64,000 bases of DNA from Patescibacteria group bacterium (GTDB lineage: Bacteria; Patescibacteriota; Patescibacteriia; 2-12-FULL-60-25): the NCBI GenBank assembly GCA_031082005.1, contig JAVHLR010000001.1:191251-255250 (forward strand), read 5' to 3'. The notes under the pieces are model-generated. The model saw only the letters and a program-made list of their open reading frames with translations. It was not told the origin of the DNA and did no database searches. This document shows, piece by piece, positions 17,100 through 25,718 of the stretch. The position numbers and the translations under genes were made by a program. Each line of letters starts with the position of its first letter. Within the stretch, counting starts at the first letter, position 1.

Positions 17100-18536
17100 T
17101 CAGGGCTGTGCAACCACGCTGACCGGTGAGGATGTGTTCTCTGCGGTTTTGGATAATGCATCAGTGGCTTTACCGCCGAAGGTTAGCGTACCGATCGTAT
17201 TCCAGGGACCCGTCGACACCGTGCAAGGCGCCGCTCCTTCGCAATGTTTGAGGACTGCACCATCTTTCATGACATCGATCGACAGTATTCCGTCATCATC
17301 CGAAGCACTGACGGTCACATCCAGTTTTTCTCCGAGATAGATCGAATCCTTGGCTGGCGATACCGTGATGCTCGGTTCGTCATTTTCGCTGACAGTCACA
17401 TATTTGGGGAAAGATGTGTATTTGGTCTCGTAGTTGCTGGTCACTCGGCCTTTAACCTCATGGACCGTCCCCAATGTTTGGTTGGTCAGATAGCCCGTCC
17501 ATTGGCATAAGTGCGAACCGTTGGCGCAACTTCCGACTATCTGGCTATCCACGAAGATATCGACGCGTCCGACAGCGATTTCAGAGTTTACGTCGATCGT
17601 TACCCCGACCAACTGATTCGGTTTGACTTGCGTGCGTGCCAAACGCACCGTCACTTTATCCGTGCCGTTGGCTACCGTGGTTAGCGTCTCCGTATCCGTC
17701 AGTGTCGTCGCGTCCAGTTTCGTGACGATCGCTTTCGCTACATAGCTGCTGGCCGTATTGGACGGCGGGATCTGATAATCGCTCGAACATGCCGTCACGG
17801 CATTGCAGCTTTTGATGAGCGTGGTATCGATGAACAGCTCTATCTTACTTATGGCTCCGACGCTCGGTGCTGATGCGGATAAGGTGACGATCTCGCCGGC
17901 CATTGCGTTCGTTTTGGAGACGGAAAAGTCGAAGGCAGTCGGGGGAGTAGTGGGTTCGGTCGGAGTGGTGCTGGTCGGGGTATCCGTCGGTGTCGTCGGG
18001 GTGCTGGTGAGTTTCAGGTTGAAATTGATGGTTGACGCGCTTGCTGACTCTGTCGCCGGTGCGAAATCAGCAACGGCTACGATCGGTGCGCCGATCTTGT
18101 AGTCCACGAAGAAGCCGTCCGGTAGATCATCGATTTTCTTGTTCCAGTCTGCGCCGTACAGGGATTCGGCTAGATCTTCGGTCGTGATCCAGCGCAGTGT
18201 CCCGTTCGCGGCGACGGCATAGACCTTGGGAATGCTTTCCACCTTGATCATGCGCACGCCCGGCTTGTACGTGACGTTCTTGGCCAGGGAGATGGCTTGC
18301 AGCTCGTCCAACGACAAGGCTTTGACGCCGGTGAAGTCGTTGTACCAAGTCTGATAAGTCTTAAGATTAGGGAAAACGTAACGTTTTCCGTCCTCGCCGT
18401 AATAGTACACTGCGTCGCCCGGTCCTTTGATGAGGTCGCCGCTTTGCAGCGTCGTCGCGCCCGTTGGCATCGGCAATAGTGCACTCGTCATGCAAGCTAT
18501 GAGCGCCAGGTTATGTAAAGTTTGCTTGAGTTTCAT
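17100..18536 (-). CDS. Exported protein: shared N-domain plus Ig-like repeats
   Basis: 478 residues from ATG 18536 (another ATG lies three codons upstream). Signal peptide to about 27. The same N-terminal domain as the 16229 protein spans ~32-160. A Thr-Pro-rich linker at about 175-200 leads to three Ig-like beta domains of ~90 residues (about 205-290, 292-385, 387-475). Each has an Ile-Glu-Leu-Phe-Ile or Val-Asp-Ile-Phe-Val strand, and a Cys pair occurs in each. Likely a cell-surface structural or adhesive protein. Tandem with its paralogue, 73 nt apart. Confidence 0.8.
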   Translation of the reverse strand: MKLKQTLHNLALIACMTSALLPMPTGATTLQSGDLIKGPGDAVYYYGEDGKRYVFPNLKTYQTWYNDFTGVKALSLDELQAISLAKNVTYKPGVRMIKVESIPKVYAVAANGTLRWITTEDLAESLYGADWNKKIDDLPDGFFVDYKIGAPIVAVADFAPATESASASTINFNLKLTSTPTTPTDTPTSTTPTEPTTPPTAFDFSVSKTNAMAGEIVTLSASAPSVGAISKIELFIDTTLIKSCNAVTACSSDYQIPPSNTASSYVAKAIVTKLDATTLTDTETLTTVANGTDKVTVRLARTQVKPNQLVGVTIDVNSEIAVGRVDIFVDSQIVGSCANGSHLCQWTGYLTNQTLGTVHEVKGRVTSNYETKYTSFPKYVTVSENDEPSITVSPAKDSIYLGEKLDVTVSASDDDGILSIDVMKDGAVLKHCEGAAPCTVSTGPWNTIGTLTFGGKATDALSKTAENTSSPVSVVAQP

Positions 18537-18586
18537 ATGCCTCAAAGAATAACAATTTTACCGCTGCTTGGCGATACACCCGACCT

Positions 18587-18608
18587 AAAAGGCGCGATTC
18601 GTCGCGCC
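18587..18608 (-). terminator. Terminator of the Cys-peptidase-like gene
   Basis: Perfect stem GGCGCGA / TCGCGCC with a 4-nt loop; TTTT follows on the minus strand. Confidence 0.65.
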
Positions 18609-18659
18609 ATGAGTATCCTTCGTCTCGAATGCGAATCGCTGGATGCAGATGCTGCTGCT

Positions 18660-19142
18660 TCAACCGTCTAGTCTCCTGTGCCAATACATGGCCTTGATTG
18701 AACGCTTTGGTCTTCCATTTTTTACGCCGAACGTCCAATTGTGCTGTCCCGGCGTTTTTTTCGAGGACAGGTTGCTTATGGCTTTTCCCTTGCCGACATA
18801 AAAACCGACATGTTCGTGTCCAAAAGAAAAATTCTTGTCTTTCTTGTCGTCCATCGCGTCCCAGACCAGGATGCATCCCGTTTTGGGTCGCGCGACTTTT
18901 TTCCATCCCGATTTCTCCAGGTCACGGACTAAACCAAAGACCGTCACATGCGACTCTTGGATCAGGTCGAAGTGCTTCAATGCGAAAGAGGGGAAGTAGG
19001 CACAGGAAAGGTTCCCGTTTTGCGTCAGGTCTCTGTTTTTTCCGTCCACTTTGCCGTACACATGACGGAACATCTCCGTTCCGACAGCTCCCTTGATCAG
19101 CGCGATGTATGTTTCGAATAACTGCAATGTGACTTTCGGCAT
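18660..19142 (-). CDS. NlpC/P60- or CHAP-like cysteine peptidase/amidase (putative)
   Basis: 160 residues. Cys in Asn-Leu-Ser-Cys-Ala-Tyr near 47 heads a helix. A later Gly-Cys-Ile-Leu-Val-Trp strand and a Gly-His-Glu-His-Val-Gly-Phe-Tyr motif near 108-115 give the Cys-His pair spaced as in NlpC/CHAP folds, and an Asn further on could be the third residue. Such enzymes cut peptidoglycan stem peptides or related amides. No signal peptide is visible, which is odd for a wall enzyme. Assignment rests on motif order only. No SD. Confidence 0.55.
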   Translation of the reverse strand: MPKVTLQLFETYIALIKGAVGTEMFRHVYGKVDGKNRDLTQNGNLSCAYFPSFALKHFDLIQESHVTVFGLVRDLEKSGWKKVARPKTGCILVWDAMDDKKDKNFSFGHEHVGFYVGKGKAISNLSSKKTPGQHNWTFGVKNGRPKRSIKAMYWHRRLDG

Positions 19143-19203
19143 ATTCGGATATCGTCATCTTGAGCGGCGTCGAAAGATCTTCAAGATAATGTTCTTATCA
19201 TGA

Positions 19204-19836
19204 TTAGATATTTTTCAATCCTTCCAGCGCTGCCCGCGGGTCAGTTGAACTGAAGATGCTGCTGCCCGCATAAAAAATCGATACGCCGGCGGTTTTCAGT
19301 TCGGCGATATTATCTTTCGTCACGCCGCCGTCGAAACTGACCGCTAGATCCGGCCACCTTTTTTTCAGCTGTTGGACCTTATCGATCGTATGCGGAAGGA
19401 TTTTTCGACCGTTGAAGCCAGGCTCTACCCCCAGTACGAGAACCTCATCCACCATTTCAGAGAAAGGCTCCAGCTCCTCGATTTTAGTCTTTGGATTCAA
19501 GGCGAGGCCGCAGCGCCAACCGTTATCCTGGCAGAACATCAGCAACTCGGCATGGTCTATCGGCGCTTCGATATGCCACACGGCTCCCATGATTTTCTTA
19601 TTGTCCGTAGCTGCAAGCAAGTAGCTGCGCGGATCGCTTACCATCAGATGAAGGATGAAATTTGGCCCGTCCTTGAGCTCCCGCAATGCGTCTAGATCAT
19701 GCCAGTCGCTGTTGGGCACCAACGTATCGTCCAACACATCAAGTTGGAGTATATCTGTGGCGTCTTTGATCTTTTCCCATCTGGCCTTGAACTCGGTTTC
19801 GTCCTGGACCAGGATGGTGGGTATTACGGTGTTCAT
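19204..19836 (-). CDS. rpe: Ribulose-phosphate 3-epimerase
   Basis: 210 residues of TIM-barrel type. Motifs in order: Leu-Asp-Val-Leu-Asp with metal Asp near 33, Leu-His-Leu-Met-Val near 63, Gly-Val-Glu-Pro-Gly-Phe-Asn-Gly near 136, Ser-Phe-Asp-Gly-Gly-Val near 166 (second Asp) and Tyr-Ala-Gly-Ser-Ser-Ile near 190 (phosphate loop). It interconverts ribulose-5-P and xylulose-5-P. It is followed by rpiB upstream on the same strand and works with the split transketolase in the non-oxidative pentose phosphate pathway. No SD. Confidence 0.92.
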   Translation of the reverse strand: MNTVIPTILVQDETEFKARWEKIKDATDILQLDVLDDTLVPNSDWHDLDALRELKDGPNFILHLMVSDPRSYLLAATDNKKIMGAVWHIEAPIDHAELLMFCQDNGWRCGLALNPKTKIEELEPFSEMVDEVLVLGVEPGFNGRKILPHTIDKVQQLKKRWPDLAVSFDGGVTKDNIAELKTAGVSIFYAGSSIFSSTDPRAALEGLKNI

Positions 19837-19922
19837 AATTTTTCGTTTATTCCTCGTTGGTCATCGCCGCCAGCCAACCGTCAGACAGGTGCAGACGGGA
19901 ATCCAGCGCCAGTGTGCGCGTT

Positions 19923-20360
19923 TCATCCAAGTTGTTTGACTCGCCTCACATGTCTCCCGGCAGTCGGGGCCTTGGTCTTCAAGAAGAGTTCGAGAAGTTT
20001 TTTGGCTTCTGCGGGTTTTTGTCTCCAGCCCGAGAAGGCTATCACGTTGGCGTCGTTATGCTCACGTGCCAGCTTCACGGTCTGTCCATCGAAAGCATCG
20101 AAAGCGCGAACTCCCTTGATACGATTGGCTGCCATGGTCACACCCACGCCGCTGCCGCAAGACAGTATGCCGCGGCTGCCCGGGTTGCGCGCCACCAGTT
20201 TCGCCAGTTTTTGTGCTACCAGCGGGTAATCGTCGCCCGCCTCGAAATCTGGCGTCAAATCCTCCAGAACCCAGTCAGCCTCATCCGTCAGGACCTTTTT
20301 TAGCGCTTCTTTCAGCCCATGTCCCGCATGGTCAGCTCCGATATAAAGGATTTTATGCAT
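19923..20360 (-). CDS. rpiB: Ribose-5-phosphate isomerase B
   Basis: 145 residues from ATG 20360, where family homology begins. Asp-His-Ala-Gly near 10 and Gly-Ile-Leu-Ser-Cys-Gly-Ser-Gly-Val-Gly near 66 are the RpiB/LacAB signature, with the catalytic Cys in the latter. It interconverts ribose-5-P and ribulose-5-P, feeding rpe and transketolase. Divergent from ileS with only 56 nt between starts, so the two share an intergenic promoter region. No SD. Confidence 0.93.
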   Translation of the reverse strand: MHKILYIGADHAGHGLKEALKKVLTDEADWVLEDLTPDFEAGDDYPLVAQKLAKLVARNPGSRGILSCGSGVGVTMAANRIKGVRAFDAFDGQTVKLAREHNDANVIAFSGWRQKPAEAKKLLELFLKTKAPTAGRHVRRVKQLG

Positions 20361-20416
20361 ATGCGGGAAGTTTATCACATTATTCCAGGGGTTGACGTCA
20401 GGGCTAAAAACACCGC

Positions 20417-23400
20417 ATGATAGACAGACCAAATATGACGAACGACAATGAAACTCGAGCAAAAAGTCCGGACGCGCCTGCCGTAGCCCCATCCCGACCT
20501 AATTTTCCTCAAATAGAGGAAGAGATTTCCGGTTTTTGGAAAAAAAACGATATTTTCCGCCGTTCCATCGATGAACGTCCTGAAAACAAAGGCTATGTTT
20601 TTTATGATGGTCCGCCTTTCGCCAACGGCACGCCGCATTATGGCCATCTTTTGCAGTCAGTCATCAAAGATGCGGTCCCGCGCTATTTCACCATGCAAGG
20701 CTATCGCATCCCGCGCGTTTGGGGTTGGGATTGTCATGGTCTTCCTGCCGAGAACCTGATCGAAAAACGCCTCAAGCTGAATTCCAAGAAAGAGATCGAA
20801 AGTTTCGGCATCGACAATTTCAACCAAGCTTGTGCTTCGTCCGTGATGGAGTTCACCGGCGAATGGGATCGTTATGTGCACCGCATCGGCCGCTGGGTCG
20901 AATTCGAAGGCGCCTATCGCACCATGGACGCTTCATATATCGAATCAGTCTGGTGGGCTTTTTCCGAGCTCTGCGCCAAAGATCTGGTCTACAAAGATTT
21001 ACGCGTCTCTTTATATTGTCCGCACTGCTCCACGCCGCTCTCGAATTTCGAGATTGCGATGCAGAACTCGTATCTCGATGTGGCCGATCCCGCCATCACC
21101 ATTAAGTTCAAGCTCAAAGAAGAGGCCGACACGTATCTCCTGGCTTGGACGACGACGCCTTGGACCCTACTCGCCAACGTCGCCTTGGCGGTCAATCCGA
21201 CCGAGATGTACGTAAAGGTTCGTGTAGATGCCGATAATGCGTCCTATATAGTCGCCGAAAAACTGATGCAGTCCGTCTTCCGTCAATATTACCCGTTGGC
21301 CGAAGGCGAACCCCCGTTCGAGGTCGTATCAAAAATCCAGGGGAGTGATTTGGTCGGTTTAGCTTATGAGCCCCTGTATCCGCTTTCTCCGGAGAACCTG
21401 GAGATACTCACGGCGCGCGCCGGAAAGAATTTGCATCACGTGGTCGGCATGGATTACGTGACCATGACTGACGGTACCGGCATCGTGCATACTGCTCCGG
21501 CTTTCGGCGAAGAAGACTTCCAAGCCTCCAAGGTTCATGATCTGCCGGTCGTCGTGACCGTCGATGACGAAGGCAAACAAAAACCCGAAACCGGATTCGT
21601 CGCCGGCATCTATATCAAGGATTCCGATCCAAAGGTGATCGCGGACCTCGAAGCCCGTGGTTTGCTTTATCGCAGCGAGAAAGTCGAGCACAGCGTTCCG
21701 GCCTGTTGGCGTTGCAATACACTGTTGTTCTACAAAGCACAATCAGCTTGGTTCGTGAACGTGACGAAGCTTAAGCCCAAGATGCTCGAGACGGCCAAGA
21801 AGATCAATTGGCACCCCGAGACCTTCAAGACAGGACGCTTCGGCAATGGTCTGGAGACCGCACCGGACTGGTGCATTTCACGTACGCGTTTTTGGGGCGC
21901 ACCCTTGCCTGTTTGGCGCTGCACCCAATGTTCCGAACAGAAGATCTTCGGTTCGGTTGCCGAACTCGAGAAAGCCTCCGGCACCAAGATCGGCGCAAAA
22001 GAGATGATGGAACTGCATCGTCCGAATATCGATAAGATCACCGTGCCCTGCGCGTGCGGCGGTACGATGCAGCGCATCCCGGACGTCTTCGATTGCTGGT
22101 TCGAGTCGGGTAGCATGCCTTTTGCTTCAGTACATTATCCCTTCGAGAAAAAAGATTGGTTCGAGCAGAACTTCCCGGCCGATTTCATCGCCGAAGCGCA
22201 GGACCAGACGCGCGGTTGGTTCTACACCCTGCATGTCCTGGCTACGGCCTTGTTCAACAAGCCCGCCTTCAAGAACGTAATCGTGACCGGCATGATCTTG
22301 GCGGAAGACGGCAAGAAGATGTCCAAGAGCCTCAAGAACTATCCCGATCCCTGGGACCTCATGATCAATTACGGTTCCGACAGCTTGCGTTATTATCTCC
22401 TGTCTTCCCCCGTGCTGCAGGCCGACTCCTTGAACTTCTCCGAGAAGGATGTGGCCGTCATCCAGCGTACTCTGTTCGGCACGTTGTGGAACGTCCGCGC
22501 CTTCTATCTTATGTATGCCGGCGCCGACCAGCCCGAAATGACGAAGCCGCGCAGCATGCATGTGCTCGACCGCTGGCTCTTCTCGCGCCTCATGTCCGTC
22601 ACGCGCGACATCACGTCCAACATGGAGAACTACGACCTCGTCGCCGCGACGCGCCCCCTGCGCGCCTGGGTGGACGATCTATCGACCTGGTGGCTCCGTC
22701 GTTCGCGCGAACGCATGAAGGGGGCGGACGATTACGAGAAGCAGGATGCGTTGCGCACTTTGCGTGAAGTCTTGCTCGAGACGGCCAAGCTCTTGGCTCC
22801 CTTCACTCCGTTCATGGCGGACAGACTGTATCAGGACATGGCCGGACCTAAGATGTCCGTTCATCTCGACCGCTGGCCCAAGGTCGAAGACAAGGTTATC
22901 GACGAACAACTGATGACGGATATGGCCTGGGTCCGCGACGTCGTCACTTCCGGTCTCGAGTTACGTGCGCGTCATAAGATCCCCGTGCGCCAAGCGCTCG
23001 CCAGCCTGACGGTGTCGATGCGTGACGCCGCTCTGTCTGCGCGCCTGACTCTGCGCACCGAACTTCTCGCGCTCATCAAAGACGAACTGAACGTCGAGAA
23101 CGTGATCTTGAACGGCGGTATCGATACAGGTGAACAGGCCTGGACCGCCGAACTCGATACGAACATCACGCCGGATCTTAAGAAGAAGGGGATGGCTCGT
23201 GAGATCGCACGTCAGATCATGAATCTACGTAAAGAATCAGGTCTTACCCCGCAGGACTCAATCCAGGTCAGCCTCGCGGTCAGCGATCAGGGTTTGCGCG
23301 ACACGCTCGAAGAAATCGCGGACTCGGCTGTCGCCGGTGCTAACGTCCAATCCCATTCCGTCGGTGAGACGTTGGATGCGGAAATAGTTTCGCAGACAGA

Positions 23401-23449
23401 AGTGAAACTAGACGGCCAACCGATCCAGATAGGAATCAAGAAAGTCTAG
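20417..23449 (+). CDS. ileS: Isoleucyl-tRNA synthetase (eukaryote-like type)
   Basis: 1010 residues. Class I signatures: Pro-His-Tyr-Gly-His near 74-78 (HIGH) and Lys-Met-Ser-Lys-Ser near 634 (KMSKS). The editing domain lies between, with a Cys-Trp-Arg-Cys and further Cys pairs before KMSKS, and a long C-terminal anticodon-binding part follows. The motif Asp-Gly-Pro-Pro-Phe-Ala-Asn-Gly before HIGH is that of the eukaryotic-type IleRS. A weak promoter (TTGACG at 20392, CATGAT at 20416) would place the start at the ATG at 20435 instead. No SD. Followed by a hairpin at 23471. Confidence 0.95.
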   Translation: MIDRPNMTNDNETRAKSPDAPAVAPSRPNFPQIEEEISGFWKKNDIFRRSIDERPENKGYVFYDGPPFANGTPHYGHLLQSVIKDAVPRYFTMQGYRIPRVWGWDCHGLPAENLIEKRLKLNSKKEIESFGIDNFNQACASSVMEFTGEWDRYVHRIGRWVEFEGAYRTMDASYIESVWWAFSELCAKDLVYKDLRVSLYCPHCSTPLSNFEIAMQNSYLDVADPAITIKFKLKEEADTYLLAWTTTPWTLLANVALAVNPTEMYVKVRVDADNASYIVAEKLMQSVFRQYYPLAEGEPPFEVVSKIQGSDLVGLAYEPLYPLSPENLEILTARAGKNLHHVVGMDYVTMTDGTGIVHTAPAFGEEDFQASKVHDLPVVVTVDDEGKQKPETGFVAGIYIKDSDPKVIADLEARGLLYRSEKVEHSVPACWRCNTLLFYKAQSAWFVNVTKLKPKMLETAKKINWHPETFKTGRFGNGLETAPDWCISRTRFWGAPLPVWRCTQCSEQKIFGSVAELEKASGTKIGAKEMMELHRPNIDKITVPCACGGTMQRIPDVFDCWFESGSMPFASVHYPFEKKDWFEQNFPADFIAEAQDQTRGWFYTLHVLATALFNKPAFKNVIVTGMILAEDGKKMSKSLKNYPDPWDLMINYGSDSLRYYLLSSPVLQADSLNFSEKDVAVIQRTLFGTLWNVRAFYLMYAGADQPEMTKPRSMHVLDRWLFSRLMSVTRDITSNMENYDLVAATRPLRAWVDDLSTWWLRRSRERMKGADDYEKQDALRTLREVLLETAKLLAPFTPFMADRLYQDMAGPKMSVHLDRWPKVEDKVIDEQLMTDMAWVRDVVTSGLELRARHKIPVRQALASLTVSMRDAALSARLTLRTELLALIKDELNVENVILNGGIDTGEQAWTAELDTNITPDLKKKGMAREIARQIMNLRKESGLTPQDSIQVSLAVSDQGLRDTLEEIADSAVAGANVQSHSVGETLDAEIVSQTEVKLDGQPIQIGIKKV

Positions 23450-23470
23450 ATTAAGCCAAAAAAAGTAGAT

Positions 23471-23497
23471 CGCCCCGGAATGATCCGGGGCGATTTA
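23471..23497 (+). terminator. Terminator of ileS
   Basis: CGCCCCGGA / TCCGGGGCG stem followed by ATTTATG, 22 nt after the stop. Confidence 0.8.
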
Positions 23498-23500
23498 TGA

Positions 23501-23529
23501 TTGACAATCCAGACTTTTCATGTTTATCT
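23501..23529 (+). promoter_or_regulatory. Sigma70-type promoter
   Basis: TTGACA, 17-nt spacer, TTATCT, starting 8 nt after the ileS terminator stem. Confidence 0.7.
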
Positions 23530-23573
23530 ATCCCATCGCAATCGTGCGATCGCTCCTTCGAAAGGATGAAGAT

Positions 23574-25469
23574 ATGGACGAGAAAGAACTCCAGGCCCTC
23601 GCGGCCGTTGAGCCGGAAGTCGCTAGGAAGTTTGTCGAGTTCGAACGGAAGTGCCGCGAGTTCGAGGCGGCACACCCAGGCACCGCAACACTGTGTCCGA
23701 AGAGTACCGCTGATCCGCTCTTTGAGCTGTGGCGTCATCGTTGCTACGACGATCTTGGTTCATGGTTCATGGAGCTGATGTACAGTCGAGTCTGGTTGAA
23801 GATGCCGGAGGTAGAGGCCTTCGTACTCGCCTGCACGGTGGACCAAGGCTCACGCCACAATCACCGTGACTCGAAATACTTTCTCAGGGAGACGCTGTGG
23901 CACGTGATGTGCAATAATTCCTGGTTCGCCGGTGCATCAGACGAGCTGATGACTAAGGTCTGGGATGCTTGGGTCGCTGCCTGTAAGTCATCAAGCATGC
24001 TGATCTCCAACAACCCATGGAATCTGGCCCATCGCGAGATATGGCGGCTGCATGAATGGCCGACCGCACGTCTCCTTGACCATGCCGTCGATGCCGTCGA
24101 TTCCTTCATGCATGCTGCGGACCATGCCCAAGTACCGAAACCCAGGCTGCACGAGATGCGAAAGGCTGCAGACGGTGATTGGAGCGCGTGGCTCAAGGTG
24201 AAGAGCAACGGCAATCCGCCGCCTTTGATCCGTCAACGTCTGCAACCCCTCTTCCTGAAGCACGTCGAACGCTGGGCGCTGCAAGCTCGCGACGCCAGGG
24301 TGGCCGAACGCCGGCAGAAGAAAGCGGAAGCGCGACTGAAACGCGATGAAGAACAGCGTCAATTTCGGGAGCGCGAGTCTAAGGTTGCGGACGCATTGAA
24401 CGCGCTACGTGAAGTCTTGCGGCAGAGCGTCGAGAAACTGGCGGCCGAGCATGATAAACAGGCGCTCCGCGACATGCTCAAGCGAAGGCAAGAGATGGTC
24501 GATTTCGCACCTGGTTGCAGTGACGCTCTGCGCGAAGAAGTCAGGAGCTTCCCGAACGCCCAGTTGATTGACAAGATTGACAAGGCTTTGGCCATCATCG
24601 AGCAGCGTGCACGCGAACAGGAGATGCGGCTGCAGCAGTATCGTGCGCATATTGGACAGCGCGTCCGGCAGATCGTCACGGTCTTCAATGGACTGTTCGA
24701 CCTGGCAATCGACCCCGAGGCTGTGCTGAACGGTACGGTCACTGGCGAATATGCTTCGATCCACTCCGCTCCCAGAGGATCGGGCGTCGGGTTTAGGCTT
24801 CGGCAGTCACTTTGTCTGACGCAAGAACTTCACATGTTCGGAAAGACACGCACCTGGCTCGAACTTGAGGAAGGCGACATCGAGGACGAGATGCTGGATG
24901 CTTATCAGACCGCAAACCTCATCACCTGGCACGAGCTCTCGCATCTAGCCTCCGCATCCACGGTCAGAGCTTGTCTCGAGAAGATTGCTTTTCCTCCTGA
25001 CCTGACCAAGGAGCAGCAGGCGCACGCCCGCGAAGTCGTGCTCGACGCGTTAGCTTTCCGTCTGGGGAGCACGTTCTACGTACATCAGTCTCCGGGTAAG
25101 CCGCTCATCACGAGCGAGAGAGCGCGTCTTCACGTCCTTCGCACTGCCTTGGTCTGTATGGCCCGCCGCGTCATCCGCCATTTGCCCGACGCAGAGTTGG
25201 ATGCGAACCAGGAGGCTCTGTTGCTCCGGCTCCACGCCGAACTCAAGAGTCAGGATGCGGCCTTGGTGCAGACGAGGCAGGCTCTGCGTTACTTGGAAGC
25301 AGCGTTCGGACCTATCATCCAGCGAGGTGGGGTTATCCGCGACTACTATGCGGCTCTCTTCCGTCTGACGCTGAAGTCCGCGGACATCGCCAGCGTCACC
25401 TTCTGCGGCTCCCTCCAAGACAGGGAAGAAGATTCTGAGACCTTCACTCCCCAACACATCCTCCACTAA
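23574..25469 (+). CDS. Large unrecognised protein with HExxH metallopeptidase-like motif
   Basis: 631 residues. ATG 23574 is chosen because AAAGGATG lies upstream; the earlier in-frame ATG falls on the promoter -10 box. Cytoplasmic by sequence (no signal or membrane segment). A long charged coiled coil spans ~235-360. His453-Glu-Leu-Ser-His457 is a zinc HExxH motif, and Glu487 and Asp491 in a following helix could supply the third ligand. The motif sits in a helix-rich C-terminal domain of about 200 residues. Peptidase activity is inference; no known family was recognised. Monocistronic. Confidence 0.7.
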   Translation: MDEKELQALAAVEPEVARKFVEFERKCREFEAAHPGTATLCPKSTADPLFELWRHRCYDDLGSWFMELMYSRVWLKMPEVEAFVLACTVDQGSRHNHRDSKYFLRETLWHVMCNNSWFAGASDELMTKVWDAWVAACKSSSMLISNNPWNLAHREIWRLHEWPTARLLDHAVDAVDSFMHAADHAQVPKPRLHEMRKAADGDWSAWLKVKSNGNPPPLIRQRLQPLFLKHVERWALQARDARVAERRQKKAEARLKRDEEQRQFRERESKVADALNALREVLRQSVEKLAAEHDKQALRDMLKRRQEMVDFAPGCSDALREEVRSFPNAQLIDKIDKALAIIEQRAREQEMRLQQYRAHIGQRVRQIVTVFNGLFDLAIDPEAVLNGTVTGEYASIHSAPRGSGVGFRLRQSLCLTQELHMFGKTRTWLELEEGDIEDEMLDAYQTANLITWHELSHLASASTVRACLEKIAFPPDLTKEQQAHAREVVLDALAFRLGSTFYVHQSPGKPLITSERARLHVLRTALVCMARRVIRHLPDAELDANQEALLLRLHAELKSQDAALVQTRQALRYLEAAFGPIIQRGGVIRDYYAALFRLTLKSADIASVTFCGSLQDREEDSETFTPQHILH

Positions 25470-25471
25470 AT

Positions 25472-25505
25472 AACCCGGCTCGCCACCTCTGGCGCAGCCG
25501 GGTTT
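25472..25505 (+). terminator. Terminator of the HExxH gene
   Basis: AACCCGGCT / AGCCGGGTT arms, 3 nt after the stop. Same design as the hairpin at 34508. Confidence 0.75.
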
Positions 25506-25537
25506 CACGTTTACCTATTATTTCTTTCTTCCCTTTA

Positions 25538-25631
25538 GAACAGGGGATAGGGGCTTTTTCGTCAGCGAGGACCTGTTCGAGGTAGATGAAAACGAGCCCC
25601 GCAGCGACGAAAAAGCCCTTACCCCCTGTTC
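25538..25631. other. Long hairpin element with conserved core (copy 1)
   Basis: Arms of 26 bp (25538-25563 and 25606-25631) pair with one G-U and one A-C mismatch. Inside lie a bulged A, GC/GC and a ~40-nt core containing TGTTCGAGGTAGA and GAGCCCCGCA. The same core occurs at 44056-44099 within arms of unrelated sequence. Pairing is conserved while sequence is not, which points to a structured RNA or a DNA hairpin element. It lies after a terminator and a pyrimidine tract, and 10 nt before the promoter of the Ser/Thr kinase gene. Strand is not certain. Confidence 0.75.
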
Positions 25632-25641
25632 GTTCCTACCA

Positions 25642-25670
25642 TTGACAAAAACCTTTAATTACGCTATGTT
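25642..25670 (+). promoter_or_regulatory. Sigma70-type promoter of the Ser/Thr kinase
   Basis: TTGACA, 17-nt spacer, TATGTT; begins 10 nt after the long hairpin element. Confidence 0.7.
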
Positions 25671-25718
25671 CCTACATTCCGGGAATGGGCCCGGACGATC
25701 TTTGAAAGGATAACTAAG

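Noticed and set aside
25538-25631. Core-hairpin elements as ends of an insertion sequence
   Set aside because: Total length is under 100 bp, no transposase ORF, no visible target-site duplication, and the arms differ between copies, unlike IS ends.
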